Notes: generated from the letters alone by a model not told the origin. A stretch of 64,000 nt of DNA from Mastigias papua (GCA_964019165.1 OZ025277.1:5518655-5582654), one strand, 5' to 3'. Positions 32,261 to 45,737 are shown, counted from the stretch's first letter. Numbers and translations: made by a program.

Positions 32261-34900
32261 TATTAGTCACACTACAAAGAGCAAGCAAGAAAAACTATCA
32301 TGCTGAGTATTTCAGGATCAATGCTGAGAATGCTCGTAAAACATGGTCAGGCATCAAAGAAATTATAAATATATAAAAATCATCAACCCGAACTGCTTCT
32401 GACAGCATACACTATAATGAAACACTTCTTAGTAATGAAAAAGATATGGCAAATGCAATCAATGAATATTTTTGTTAATATAGGGGCAAATCTAAATAGA
32501 TATATTAAGAGTTTCCTTGGCCCATCCACACATAATTCAAATTTCATAACAGACATAATATCGTATGGAATTCACTTGCTCCTTGACAAAATTCAAATAA
32601 GTGGTCATACATTTAGGATGACTAAAAAAACTGGCCCCCCCTTACGACGTCTAAATGGCTTTACTCCCCCCCATCCATACACAGGCGTAATCAGAACAAT
32701 CAAAAAAGAAACCAAATTTGTCACAAAGAAGATAGTATAGTTGTTGTAAGTCCTCAAATTAGCTTCTTGGAGTTTTATTGTATTTTTTGGCTTTCCCTTG
32801 GGGGCTTATTTGAATTGAGGGCTTATTCGAAGAGGAGCTTAGTAAATTATTCTTGCAGTCAGTCATTAGTTAAAACCTTTCTACAATGAACTATTTTCTC
32901 TGGCTTCAAATACGAGCAGTATGATACTAAAGCATATACGATTTTGGGGTGTAATTGCACGTTTTAGTCAGTGTTACCGAAAATGAAATGCTGGCAATGA
33001 GTTGTTATTGATGAAAAAACCCTGCAAATAGATTAATGATTAAATGAATGAATGACTGAAGCGTTTTTCATTAATTAATTCCACAACGCATACTGTACAC
33101 TGACATAATTCAGTGGTGATTTGCATAGAAAGTAAAGAAAGAAAATGGACGTCTAAATTCTCAAAAACTCCCCTTCCCCCTTCAGCAACGTCTAAAATAG
33201 CCTTAAACTCGTAGTACCCCCTCTCCCCTCTTTGCCGACGTCATATATGTATGATCCCTAAACAAATCCTGTGGACCTTACAGTTTTCCTAACAAAATAG
33301 TAAAAAGCAGTAGAAACACATTGTACAGAAAGGGTGACCAAAAGAAATGTAGTAACTACCGTCCAATCTCATTACTATCTAATATAAGCAAAATCTGAAA
33401 AAGAGCAATGCACAACAGAGTCTATGATTTTCTACTAAAAGAAAATGCTCTTTATGACCTTAAGTTTGGCTTATAAAGGGAACTTGCACTACCCAAACAC
33501 TGGTAAACTTTGTTGAAAATATAAAGAAATCCTTGGACAATAAGACAAATGTATGTGGAGTATTTATTGATCTACAAAAAGCTTTCGGCATTGTTAATCA
33601 CAAAATATTACCTGACACGCTTTATCACTACGGAGCAAGAGGACTTGCTCATTTTTAGTTTCAACCCTACCTAACTGGCAGAAAACAAATGGTACAGATC
33701 AACTCTATTGATTCAAATTTAGTGAAAATATTATGCGATGTTCTGCAAGGATCTATACCAGGACCACTATTATTTCTAATTCATGTCTATGACTTAAGAT
33801 ACGCTACTGAAAAGTCACGAGTGCACCATTTTGCGGATGATGCAAATTTCATTGTATACAATGGAAGCCTGAAAATTGGAATCTCTATGTGACTCGCGTT
33901 GTGCAAATCGACTTTCATTTAATGTTGAAAAGACGGAATTTTTTCCATCTAGGAACAACTTGAACCAAAGCAAGAATTTTAATTTCACTCTCTATTTGAA
34001 TAACGAAATTCTATACGAATCCCATTACATTAAGTACTTAGGCACTCTTATCGATAACAAGCAAATTGGAAATCTCACATAAATGAGCTCATGAAAGCAT
34101 TAAGTAGAGCTATCGGCCTGCTAAGTAGAATTAGACATTTTGTGACGGATTCAACTCTGAAACACCTTCACCATAGTCTCTTTCACTCACATCTTACGTA
34201 TGGATACATTTTATGGAGTAGCTCTACTGATGTCAAACTTGACTGGATTTGTAAACTCCAAAAACGGGCTATAAGAACATTCACTTTTTTGAAATATGAC
34301 GATCACAATTCGAAAGACTTTAGAAGGTTGAAAAGTTTGAACTTAGATGATATTCTCAGCCTACAGCAATTACTCTTTATGCACGACTTTGAAAAGAATC
34401 GACTGCCAACCGGCTTAAACTGGCTTTTTCAGAGAACTGAAAATGTGCACAATCGACTTACTTGTCTTTCATTCGCTAGAGGAATTCATACACAAAGATT
34501 CAATACATCTACCTATGGGCCAAGCTCCCTACGTTACACTGGTACTAAAGCATTTAATTCTCTAGAAAATGACGCTCTACTCAATAATGTAACAAATATA
34601 AAACACCCTTAAGAGCCTATCTTCAGATCAAGTCTTTGAGTCTTGCTAGACAACTTGGCATCACCAATATAATTGTCTACCATTGAGAAGCTGCTCCCTT
34701 CCTTTGCACACTAAATGACTAGCTACCATATTCAATACTTTGAATTGGCCTTATCTGCCGGGTAGGGGTCTATGAATTAGCTCTACTATAAGAGCCCTTC
34801 CCAACCACTTAGAAGCATTTTATAAAATTACTCTTTTTTGCTTCCATTAGTTACTTGCAATTTCCATTGATTATATTTTGTATATTTGTAACTCCTTGTT
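32261..34900 (+). mobile_element. second decayed LINE, split by non-LINE sequence
   Basis: The first part (32280-32560) reads YFRINAENARKTWSGIKEII and FVNIGANLNRYIK, the endonuclease-RT linker. After about 0.8 kb of other sequence the RT resumes near 33340 with NYRPISLLSNISKI, VLQGSIPGPLLFLIH and VHHFADDANFIVY. It continues with RLSFNVEKTEFF, YIKYLGTLIDNKQ and, at 34091-34612, IGLLSRIRHFVTDSTLKHL and LDWICKLQKRAIRTFTFLKY. Multiple stops and shifts show it is dead. Confidence 0.78.
32561..33329. other. non-LINE sequence splitting the second LINE
   Basis: No coding similarity is seen. It includes GAGGGCTTATTCGAAGAGGAGC near 32816, similar to a motif at 52490 (GAGGGCTTATTCGAGAGAGG), so it may hold a small dispersed element. 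Confidence 0.35.
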
Positions 34901-36390
34901 GGTTTAAAAATGAATTTCTTATACACTTATGCTCTTATGCTTTTATACTCTTATACATCATTTGAAACTTTTCCAGTTAATCATTTAAAGAATACAATGT
35001 AAACCTCTTTTAGGTTTATATAGATACAATTCAGAAAAACAAGCAAGGGGGCTCTCTTCTCGTTAGTTAACCTACCTAGATAGTTCGTACTTGAAATTCA
35101 GCTATCTTTACATTAAAAGTATTAATTATATCTATTATTTTGTTTTTTCGTATAAATATAGTATTGTTGTTGAACTGCAGTATTGTAATTAAGCAGAGTT
35201 GCTGTTGTTGCAATGCAATTATAGCAATTAGTTGAAACAGTTAGTTAGTTGAATTTTTAATTGAATTTGAGAAACTCCAAAAGAGTGGAGATTCTCTATT
35301 TCCTGTAAAGAGACTTTTCTCGGTATGTCGCGAAACTCCGAAAGCCCTCTCAAACTTTCACTACAAAAAGAGACTTGAAAAATGTTATTTTTACCATACT
35401 ATGACTAGCATTTTTATTGCGTTCTAACTATAGATTTTTCTGTTCTTTTATTTCTATTTTGGATGAAGCCATTTTTGTTATTGTTTTCTGTTGTTATTGT
35501 GTTCTGTTGGTGATAGAGTTCAAAAAGGGCAGTTCAAAAATTATGTAACGCCTGTGGGGTGGGGGTATGGTCATTTTGCTATGAACCGCTACGAAAATTT
35601 AGGGCGGTGGGGGTGGGGTCATAGCTCTTTTGACATGTAAAAGAGATTTTGTTGAAATGTATCTCTTCTTGCAATTACATTAGGATTGAGATTAAAACCC
35701 GGCACTGTTTGTGTATGTATGTATCATCCACTTTTCTGAAACATTGTTGTGATCTTCACAAACATTATCTAAATGCCAATTGCGTCACTCTGGAATGGTT
35801 CTTTAATTTCGGAATGTTAAACGAATGCTTATGTTTGCAATCGAACTAATGTTCGATCATTAATAGTTGGGTCATTCCATGCCAATCATCATTCAGACCA
35901 TGACACCCTTGCCTCTCAGATTTTTTTCCAAACCTTTATCGATTGTAGATATGATTGGGATAAAATAAATGAGAAAGTTTAAAAGTTTCATTCACTGTTC
36001 ATTCTTGATTTATGGTACTTTCAAGTTTTTGCCAAAATCACCATTCCACCGAAAATGTGCCATTTTGAATTCACATTATGTCATGTATTTTGCCACTCTG
36101 GTAACCCTTTCACTCGAAAAGCTGTACATATACATAGTTTGTATTGAGAATTCCAAAAATATACTTTAAAACACCCTAAGGCAATTCCTTTCCAACATGT
36201 TTAACATTTTCTGTAAACACTACTCAGGATCAGTTAATGAGCTAAGAATTAATGTGGCCGGATAAATTTGGCAAAAATAATTTTTTCATCTTGCTTTATG
36301 CATATCATCAATCAACTGAACCAAAAATGGTGTTGGGCTCTCATCTAGATTACTCACAATGTTAATATTTCGCGCCATATTTTAAGTTGT
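34901..36390. other. gene-free AT-rich stretch
   Basis: Only short frames without recognisable similarity. A G-rich repeated motif (GGTGGGGGTGGGGTCATAG) occurs at 35545-35625. Confidence 0.5.
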
Positions 36391-39300
36391 TCATGAATGG
36401 TGCTGATGCCGTTTCAGACTACATGCTTTCGCTACATAGCGTAATATGCGTTTAACGCTTTGCGAAGATTCCCCACCAGGGTTAGAATTAAATTGATTTA
36501 TAGACCCCAAGATGTGAACAAAGTTAGGTCGTGTTGTAGTCAAGGCGTAGGTAAGACTACCAATGATTGCTTGATACTTTTGTTTGTCGATTGGTTCATC
36601 ATTATTGATAGCAAGTATCGAACCAATCACTTGAGGTGTTGACACTGGTTTGCAATCTTGCACCCCATAATTTAACAACATGTCAGACAGATATCGTGTT
36701 TGATGCAGCAACATCTTCTTTGTCTGTCTTTTTCAATCTGGATACCCAAGAGATAGTTGACATCACCAAGATCTATCATGCAAAACCGTTCTTGTAACTT
36801 TTCCTTCTCCTTCTTTAGCATTTGAACACTGTTACAAGCTAACAACAGGTTATCCACAAATAGAGTTGTTGTACAGGCAGTTGTCAGACATGGATTATCT
36901 ATTTATCCTTCAAGAATGTGATCTTTGTCTTTAACCAGCATCTTGAAGCTTGCTTTAGTCAATACAAACTTTTGCTGAGTTTACAGAAGAGATTCTCTTT
37001 ACCTTTTTCTACAAAACTTTTAGGTTGGTTCATGTAAATTTCTTCCTGTAATTCGCCATTCAGGAATGCAGTTTGTACATCCATTTGATGTAATCCAATA
37101 TCAAGTTGATTTGCTATTGCAAGGACTGTACGTATTGTGGTATATCTTGCAGCCGGAGAGTAAGTCTCTTCAAAATCAGCTCCAGCCTCTTGAGAGTAGT
37201 CTTTAGCAACGAGCAGTGCTTTTTACCTCTCAAATGATCATTTGCATGACTTTTGATTTTAAATACCCAACGGCATCCCACAGGCTTTCTTCCTTGTGGA
37301 AGTTCCACAAGATTCCATGCTTCATTCTTTATTAGTGAAAAGTATTCGCTATCCAGTCCAGCTTTCCACTTGTCTTTTACAGGTGAACTTAAAGCTTCTT
37401 TAATTGTTCTAGGTTCTTTCTCGTTTTCATCTGTATAAACGTTAGGTGTCTTACAGCTTCCAGTTATACGTCCCTCTCTATCTGGAACCTTTCTTATAAA
37501 ATTTGACCGTCGTGGTATGGGTACATATTCAACAGTTTGATTAGCCTGTCCGTTTGCACCAGGGTCAATTTGCATGTCATCAAGAGTTTCATCATCTGTA
37601 GCTTTTTGTTCACTGTCATATATATAAAAATATCTGGTTGAGAGATAACAGGTGTTTCTGTATTCTGGCCATTTACGTCCTTCTTTTGCAAGCTATCACA
37701 AAACTCAATTTCAACGAATATGACTTCTCTTGACTCATGGACTTGATTTCTTTTGGGGTCGTACAGCCTGTGACCTTTACTGTGAAGACTGTATCCAGTG
37801 AAGATGCATTTCTTGAATGTCAGGTCCCATTTCTTTCTGTTTTCTTTCGGAATGTGCATGTAAGCGTCATAGACCAATACTTTTAAATGAGAAATATAAG
37901 GTTTTCTTCCACTAAAACTTTCATATGGAGTCATTCTTTCCACTCAAACTGTACGATTACGATTTCTTTGACTTACTACTGTTGCCACTACTACAGTCCA
38001 AAAGGTGTAAGATAATTCTGCATCGTGTACACTGATCATGCACACTCTTGACTGGCTCTATTCATTCTTTCAGCAATTCCATTCTATTGTGGCATTCTAG
38101 GAATATTTCGTTGGTTTACAATACCTTTTCTGGTCAAGAATTCAACAAAAACTCTCTAGAGTTGTATTGAGCCCCATTATTTAAGCGAAAAACTTTAATC
38201 TTTCCAGTAATCTTAGTCACCATCGCCTCATACTCCTTAAGAATTTGATCTTTAGATTTCATAAAGTAAGCAGCTACAAATCTAGATTTATCATCAATAA
38301 ACGTTACAGAATACCGATTACCACCAAGACTAACTGCCTGCATGGGTCCATAGACATCACTGTGCACTATAACCAGCGATAACCAGCAGTTCAGACGAAC
38401 ATGTAGTTTCATTTCTTGGAAATTGATATTTTGTCGTCTGTTAATACAACTTTTGTAGAAATTCAGGTCTTTTGAATCGTTGAAACTTATTCCATCAATA
38501 GACTTCTCATCACGCAGGATTTTCAGATTTACATACCAATGTGACGAAACCTTTGATATAATAATGTAGCTGACTTTTCACCAGTAGCACTATGAACTTG
38601 ATGTAATTGATTGTCAATTACTTTACAATCAAGGATTAACAGCTTACCATCTTTCTGTCCAGAATCCATCACATCTCCACTCTTATTCAAAATGATACAT
38701 TTTTCATCTTTGAATATTACTGTTAGGTCTTTATCGACAACTTCACGCACAGAGAATAAGTTCCTTGCTAACGAAGGGATATACAAGACTACCGACAGCT
38801 CTGCATATATGTATCTTCCATCAGCCATAACTCTTAAACATATTTGTTATTTTCGAAATGCCTCTACTGTGTGATTATCTCCTAAAGGAACTTTTCTGGA
38901 GCTGAGAATTCATTGTAATTCTTCATACAGTCTTTATTAAAGGACATGTGCTGAGATGCCCCAAATCTTGTGTATTTCATGATCTCCAAAATAGAGAATT
39001 TTTATCAGCAGTTTCTGTAAAATGTGCTTGCTGTTCATGCTTCTCGTTTGACTTCTTAGGCTTACGGCAATCTCGTGCAAAGTATTCTTTTATGCCACAG
39101 TTGGAACATTTTACCTTTTTATTTCCAACTATTGGTATTTACATATAGGCTTCTCCTTTGCAGCTACAAGGGCTTTTCAGCAATATCAGGATCAGATGAC
39201 ACTTCACAGTGCTTTCTTTCCTCGTGTAGTAAAAGCGCTATCACAAACTCATGATATTACTATAAGATTCCGGAGGGTTGCACAAAAGTGTCACCACTTG

Positions 39301-39570
39301 ATCGTCCTCACTGACTTGAGCTCCTACTGAACTTAGAGTCCAGCTAGACGTCTCATTTTGTCAGTATGTCCCATCATAGTATCTCCTCCGACATCGTAGC
39401 AGAAAAATGCTTTTTGCGTAGAAATAGCATATTTGCCAAGGACCCTTCACCATCTGGCTCTACTTCTTCACTATATACAATAATCCAAAGATCTTCATCT
39501 TCAAGAATCAATTTGAATTTTGAACTTCCACAAATGGAAATTCTTTCCGTTTAATTTCTCAATGTGTGAC
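36391..39570 (-). mobile_element. decayed Ty1/copia retrotransposon
   Basis: In minus-strand order from 39570 downward there are gag remnants and a zinc-knuckle-like stretch near 39060-39120. Next comes a protease-linker frame (38529-38828, LYIPSLARNLFSVREVVDK). Integrase follows (38134-38412, IVHSDVYGPMQAVSLGG, FIDDKSRFVAAYFM; and 37494-37943, RMTPYESFSGRKPY, CIFTGYSLHSKGHRLYDPKR). RT is at 37114-37575 (EPRTIKEALSSPVKDKW, GCRWVFKIK) and 36672-36857 (DLGDVNYLLGIQIEKD), then RPNFVHILGSINQFNSNPGG. Many frameshifts are present and the RNase H end is missing. It is a distant relative of the intact copia at 56845-61339. LTRs were not found. Confidence 0.85.
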
Positions 39571-39639
39571 AAAACATAATCCACCGGTTTCTCAGAAACA
39601 TTCACGAGTAATCAAAGTAAAATCAAATCATACACAAAC

Positions 39640-42110
39640 TCCACATGTATTCGCCCGATCTTAACCATTTTCTGGGCCAATAACGTGTTAAGATCACGAG
39701 TTCAAAAGCAAGGAGCAAGGAAAAGAAAAAATTAGAAAACGAGTTGACAGTGGAAGAAAATAATCGTTTGCGACAGAAAAAATCCCGCGATGATCGAAAG
39801 CAGAAAACATTGTCTCCGGACAAAAATACTCAGAAGATGATAACCGCAAGAACCCAGATAGGACTGGGAGCACCAACTAAAGTCCATAACATGGAACCTA
39901 TATCTGCAATTGGGAAAAATAGCGATAACTGGTTCTGCAGCGCATAAACGTCGACGTTCTGAAGTCATTCGAACTGTTAAAACTATGGACCTGCTTACTC
40001 CAGCAATTCATAACGACGGTTTTACCTTGGATGCTCTTCAGCTTACCTACGACTTTTTCCACAAGATATTCGCTCAATCGAAGAAAAAAGACTTGTAAAC
40101 ATCCGCTCCTGTGAAGCTTCTTCGTTCAGAAAATTCTAAGCACAGCAGCTACGTAGGTACCCTGTTTTCCGCTCAACGATTCAACATTTGGGGGAGGTAG
40201 CGGGGTTTCTTGGTCCTGAAGAAGTTATATTTCATTCTCATTACGATAAGGCCAAGATCCCCGTCGGACTGACTGTATCACATAAGCAGGCTCCAATAGT
40301 GAAGCATTTTGAATATAAAGTCTAGCTACCTAATCACGACTTCGTAATGTTAAAGCAACATTAGTTGGTAAGATCTGTCATTGGTGACATGCTGGTGAAA
40401 GCGAAAACTTTCTCTTCGGATGCTGTTACAGATTCAGGTCCAACTTATATTGCTATTCGAAGTGCAAAATATCTCGGGTGGAGTGCATATTGCCATCTCG
40501 CTGACATGAAGCGAATACGAGAGCCGCCGGATTCGAGATTAGTATTAAAAACTCAAAGAACGAAGAAAAACCGGTTATGATAGTTAGTGTAGATGGGGTT
40601 CGGATGAAAATCCTAGTTACAAAAAGACAATTTCATGCGTGGATGTTTAGTGATTCTTGATTTTCACTTTGTAGGATGACTAAACTTCTGATTAAAGATT
40701 CTAATATATAATTAAAAGGCTCAATCTCAACCGATGTAGTCTTGGCTTTACTATCGCTTGTAGGATCGAAACAAGGAAATTTCATAGATGTTCTTTTATG
40801 TGTTATCCTCGCTAGTGTGAATGTCAACTAACTATTTTACAATTTGAATTGGTATATACATTTGCTCCCTGGAATTACGTATAAAGATGGAATAACAAAA
40901 ATCGGTGTGGAAAAGGAAAGGCTAGACAATGTGTTGAGGGAAAGTTAGTATAAAAATAGGCCTAGCAAAAGGGCAAGGTGTTATGACGCAATAGAATGTT
41001 AGTGTGATGTTAGTTTAGTATTAGCGTAGAGGAAGTGATGGCAATGAGCTTAGAAAAAACACGTAATGAATGAATGGAGTGGAAGATAAAGTAACTAAAA
41101 ATGTAATTGCTACAATTGATTATTTTGACACATACAGCTTGAATGCATTTGTCCTGGTAACAAATGCACCAGGACGTAGTGCATTCAATAGACTTGAGAG
41201 AAGAATAGGCCCTCTCAGTAAAGAGTTAGGTGGTGTTTTAATGGAGCACGAACATTTGGGAGAGCATCTTGATGACATAGAAAACATAAATGATCCTCAA
41301 CTAGAACTGAAAAACTTGAAACGCACCGGAAAGATTTTAGGTGAAATTTGGAGTGAGATGGTTATCGATGGCTATCCCGTAATAGCTGAGTATATTGGCG
41401 ATAATGCATCAGAGATTGTCAAAGAAGTAAGTGAGAATTGGAGATCGTCTCATGTAAGATCATCCCAATACTTGCCACAAATCGTTCAATATAGCGATAT
41501 TACATGTTGTACACCGTTTAGGTCATCATACAAAAATGTTGTAACGGATAGGTTTCTACCACCTCCATTCGCAATGCCTTAAAGTAAATGGATTGACATT
41601 GACAAGATCTGACAAAACTAGTCAGTATCTACCGTTGTATCAAGCAATTGCCAAGAGTGGTGTAATCCCAATATTTGTATAGCAAAAGTGTCCTCTGGGA
41701 ATCCCATATGATGCAATCAATCCAGTCGTTAAGGAAGATTGGAAAAAAAACGGAAGTGTTCAACTTGCGGGATGTATTTTGGTACGATCAAAATGATGTC
41801 GATGCACCGTCGGTCTTGTAAGGGTGCTGACAACAATACTGAAAACAACGACAAATCGGATGTGGAAGAGAACGTTGGTGAAAGAGTAAAGCCACTTCGA
41901 ATTGATGCCACAAGATAACGAGAGGCCCTTTGTGTTTTACAGATCCAAGAAATGGAATGGATGTTTTTTGATGGCATCGAATACGACAACATAGAAGATT
42001 TGAACCTGTTGTGAAAGATCCCGAGGTTGGAGCCCCTTTATTTGGTACCACAACGGAGAATGTTGATGATTCATGTGATAGTGAAGAAAATAGTGAATGA
42101 GATTTGAATT
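39640..42110 (+). pseudogene. broken unrecognised gene or transposase-like sequence
   Basis: Successive forward frames seem to belong to one former protein. They are VEENNRLRQKKSRDDRKQKT (39744), GFLGPEEVIFHSHYDKAKIP (about 40206), SVIGDMLVKAKTFSSDAVT and KYLGWSAYCHLADMKR (40365-40580), VSVDGG...DENP (about 40587), and a 170-codon frame (41070-41582). The last contains LNAFVLVTNAPGRSAFNRLE, RRIGPLSKELGGVLMEHEHL and EIWSEMVIDGYPVIAEY. I recall similar uncharacterised proteins repeated in invertebrate genomes, which would fit a transposon, but no catalytic triad can be assigned. Stops and shifts break it. Confidence 0.5.
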
Positions 42111-42879
42111 TTGTACTGCAGATGATTTTAGTTCCCAAAGTGTATGATAAACATCTTGAATGTTTGTTTCTTGTCTGTGGACTTACACAAAAGTACCATA
42201 AATACCCTCACGTGTGCCAAATAAATGGCCTCCTGCTAGTAAAAACATTTGTTTATTTCCCATGCTTTCTTATGTTCTCAAGATTGATTGGTTTTATCAT
42301 CCTTTTATTGTAATTTCTATAATTGTATTACCCCTGGCTTCAATGTTATAGTTTTTGTTGCGTACTTTGTGGGAACACAATTATGCTCTTTGCCCATGTT
42401 TGCCCATGTACATCATCTTGTGAAGGTAGTATATTGTCTCTGACAAAATCTACAAAGAAGTGCACTATTTTTTAGAATGGTGTTGAGAGCATGTAACACC
42501 CTCTATCTAACAAATGTTCTAGTGGCACAAGTGCAAGAGTTACTCGTCACAGTGGTCGCTGTTGACGCTGTGGCGTTTGTGTTCGCTGTGGTCACTGGGT
42601 CACTGGGTCACTGTTCTTATCACTGGGTCACTGTTTTAGTCGCTGTGCTGTGGCCGCTGCTGTGGTCGCTGTGGCCACAGCGATCACAACTTTTATATTT
42701 AAGTTCAGATATTTAAGCTTACATTCAGACTCTTACTTTTAAACTGCTATATTTAAACTCCTAACACCCAAATATAGCAAACAATTAGCATGATAGCAAA
42801 CAAAAGAAGGTAGTGCGGTTCTAAATCAAAATCAACCTCACTTACACATCGTTAATTTCGCATTGCGTCAGTGAGGCCA
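42111..42879. other. spacer with small GTCACTG-rich minisatellite
   Basis: Between about 42550 and 42690 TCACTGGGTCACTG, GTCGCTGTGG and related motifs recur several times. The rest shows nothing recognisable. Confidence 0.6.
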
Positions 42880-43445
42880 TCACCTTGACGATGAAGCCGG
42901 GATGATTTGGATATACCAATACCAAGGACTTAACAGAGCTGATGAATAATATACCCATCAACATTAGGGCTCCATCATTATGCAAGCATTGCATAAAACC
43001 ATATCGACGGATCTAGTGGTCACAAATGGCAAGAGCAATTGTGGCTACTTTCGAATCAGGTAAAGGTGGCTTTAAAGCCACTTGGTGAAGTGACCAATAA
43101 GGATTAAGGCATATATGTTGGCATGGGAAGATGATGGCATGAAAAGCCTTGCAAGGTCATAGCATATAAGTTCAAGGTGAGAAGAAGAATTAATGAGCAG
43201 AAGAGGATCAGTGTGATACCCCTTGGGTGGAGGGTTGTAGGTATTGCAAGCCAAACAGCTTTGGATCCAGGTAGTAACATCTAGTTTGGCATTGCGCCAA
43301 AAGTAATGATAAGATAGACGGGTCCAAGTCTGGTCAATCCCAAAGTTTCCAGATGACGGGTGATAATGAGACAGGTGTAAATTAGTTGAGCGAAGCTGGG
43401 TAGGTACAACATCTAGAAAAATCATCAGAAAAGGGATTAGTGCAA
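42880..43445 (-). mobile_element. Ty3/gypsy integrase fragment
   Basis: A 117-codon minus-strand frame (43072-43425) carries the HHCC zinc-binding region (LSHYHPSSGNFGIDQTWTRL, then WIQSCLACNTYNPPPKG) and the start of the integrase core with the first Asp (ICYDLARLFM). It continues to LILIGHFTKWL and then breaks down. Confidence 0.75.
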
Positions 43446-43915
43446 AAGATGAAGCTGTTACGATGTAGCGTGTGATTTATTCCATGCAGGAACCTATGTT
43501 TTGCTGTACTATTGACATCTTCTGATTTTGCCTCAGGTTTTGCCTAAAAGGGCAGTCATAAATTTCTCCTCTGTTTCATCAATTCATCGAATCCTAGTCT
43601 CAAATGCCGTCAAGCTAGCTTTTCTGTCAGCAACAGAATCAACAACCTCCCCTAATTGCTCTCTGAGATCAGGAAGCTTTTAAAGAGCGGCTTTGGTTTC
43701 CTCCTACTGGTCAAATACAGCTCTTGCAATCTTATCAACACATAGCATTAAGATTTTGTCCCTTGACTAAGTTATCGTGCTTGTCTGCAATGACACAGCA
43801 ACGCTCAAAGTTGCGGAGCCATGCTCGAAAGTCCAAAGGGCCATTGCCTATACACTTCTCAAATTTACAAAACACAATGTGGAGATTTGACATGGTGAAG
43901 ATGCAATAGCTCCTG
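43446..43915 (-). mobile_element. gypsy-type gag remnant
   Basis: Minus-strand frames read FEKCIGNGPLDFRAWLRNFE and RCCVIADKHDNLVKGQN, gag-like sequence (FxxWLxxFE...A.DK). It is close to the integrase piece on the same strand, so the two are probably one element with a large internal deletion. Confidence 0.45.
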
Positions 43916-44920
43916 TCACCAGTTTTGTTATCCAGATGAAACGAATAAATATAAGTTTCTATAAATCTCTAATCACAGATAAACACACAAAATATTCTAT
44001 AAGTTCAATCTTAGCCCTCAACAAATTTGTACAGAGAAATCCACATGATCACCACAGGTTACTAATCCTGTCATTCATGATTCCGGGCGTTAGTAACTGT
44101 CAATAACAGACCTAAGACCACCGATGCTTCTCTTCAAAGAGGATGGCAGGAAGAACAAGAAAAATTACAAGTTTCTTAGCCCTCTTCCTACAATGTTAAT
44201 GATATTTCCGGCGCTAATAAAAACAGCATCTTATTTCATTCGCACACTGATTTTGAGCGCTACTTCTTAAACTTCTTAAAGCTACACGTTAATAACTTTG
44301 TACTTAACATCGAAATTTATTGGCCAAGACAGTTTTTGACAGCATTTTTTTTGCCGTTATTTAATTGTGGCGATTGCCCATGCACGCAAAACATCACTCA
44401 ATGCATGTGTTGCACCCAGGAATTTTCCGACTGGGAGGGTGACTCTTCCTACTAGAGGACTAAGATACGGTTAGCAGGGTTCCGTAACTACTAAAAATCT
44501 CTGAAAAAGAGTTCTTCACCTTCTGGCGGGGCCTAGCATGCTCTGATGTGGACTGTAGCCCCCAGGCCTTCACCTAGTGCCACCGTTGACTCAAAGCAAC
44601 TAATTGTACCTGCAAGAGAATAAAAGCTGCGCTTCTCAATTCAGGAAAGATGTGTAGACAATGAGCTCCCCCACAAGGAACTAATATAAATGTGCATAAC
44701 AGAGGTCATCTTGGTTTACCATAAAGGCCTTTTTTGATACTCAAACACAAAACCTGACTTTTACTGTAATCAGAAGCATGTCAAAAACTAATAAATTCAT
44801 GCTACTATTATTCAACAGTTTTGGTCCACAAAATTAACAGATTCCAACTTTAGCATTAGTATACCACACTACAGTTACTCATAAAGAGGTGTATGAGACC
44901 AATTATGTGCAATGAAATTA
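43916..44920. other. gene-free spacer downstream of the minus-strand sulfotransferase-like gene
   Basis: No recognisable coding sequence. A possible poly(A) signal for the minus-strand gene is AATAAA (complement of 44924-44929), directly after its stop. Confidence 0.4.
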
Positions 44921-44930
44921 GTGTTTATTT

Positions 44931-45737
44931 CTATTCTACTTCACTAATTGGCTTTATTCTCTTCTTGTAAAGCTCATTGTAGTATGGCATGGACTCCTCA
45001 ATGGTCTGCATAATGATGTCCGGTAACCTTTCTTCTTCAGCTTCCTTATCTTCTTTGATCTTCCGATTCCTAGGATCTTTTCGGTGGAAACCAGAACTGC
45101 TAATTGCATTGACATGCCAGCCACCACATGTCTTCCATTCTGGTACATGTTGAGCTTCCCATTCTAGCATCCGTCTATTAAACTTCACACTGGTTCCTTC
45201 GCAATAAGCTCTCATAATTCCTTCAGGATCTTCCAGTAGGTCATCAGCATCTACAACAACGGGATTATCGTCTTTGTTTGCGACGATGAAACTATACAGC
45301 TCAAGAAGTTCCTTAAAACCGGCGTCCTCCTCAGGGTCAAAATAGTCCCAGCCTGTCAACTGCGTATTCATGGAGGCCGCGTAAAGAGATTGTATTGTCT
45401 TACTTGGGTTGCGTATAAGAAATGTATGCTGAAAATTTCGTAAGCCATCCCGTAGAAGCTCATCAAAATGGTTGTACACAAAATATGCCATGTCCTTAGA
45501 AAATACCAAGTCGATTCCATCATATTCATTAAGCAGAGGTTTTCCAGTGGCATTATATGTCTTCTTTTCATCCACACTTACGTGCTTGAATCTCTCACTT
45601 TGTCGTTCTGGGCCGTAGTAGAATGGTTGTAGATAAGGTTCATGAAATACTTTACTGTTATCTAATTCCATCATTGAGCGCTCAAAGGCAGTTGATACAC
45701 ACCTTGGTGCAGACCAGAGGAATACCCGTTTAGTCAT
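44931..45737 (-). CDS. P-loop sulfotransferase-family protein
   Basis: This intact 268-aa single-exon gene belongs to the broad sulfotransferase P-loop family but is distinct from the SULT1-like pair. FLWSAPRCVSTAFERSMMEL (6-25) has the shape of a 5'-phosphosulfate loop. TFLIRNPSKTIQSLY (105-119) has the shape of a 3'-phosphate binding segment (RxP...S). Similar proteins occur in bacteria, fungi, plants and invertebrates and are mostly uncharacterised, some with misleading aminotransferase-like names. The start is ATG 45737; the open frame reaches slightly further only through TTG. TTGCTTTTTAG ending at 45760 on the minus strand could be the acceptor of a 5' UTR intron. The C-terminus is rich in Lys and Glu. 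Substrate unknown. Confidence 0.85.
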   Translation of the reverse strand: MTKRVFLWSAPRCVSTAFERSMMELDNSKVFHEPYLQPFYYGPERQSERFKHVSVDEKKTYNATGKPLLNEYDGIDLVFSKDMAYFVYNHFDELLRDGLRNFQHTFLIRNPSKTIQSLYAASMNTQLTGWDYFDPEEDAGFKELLELYSFIVANKDDNPVVVDADDLLEDPEGIMRAYCEGTSVKFNRRMLEWEAQHVPEWKTCGGWHVNAISSSGFHRKDPRNRKIKEDKEAEEERLPDIIMQTIEESMPYYNELYKKRIKPISEVE

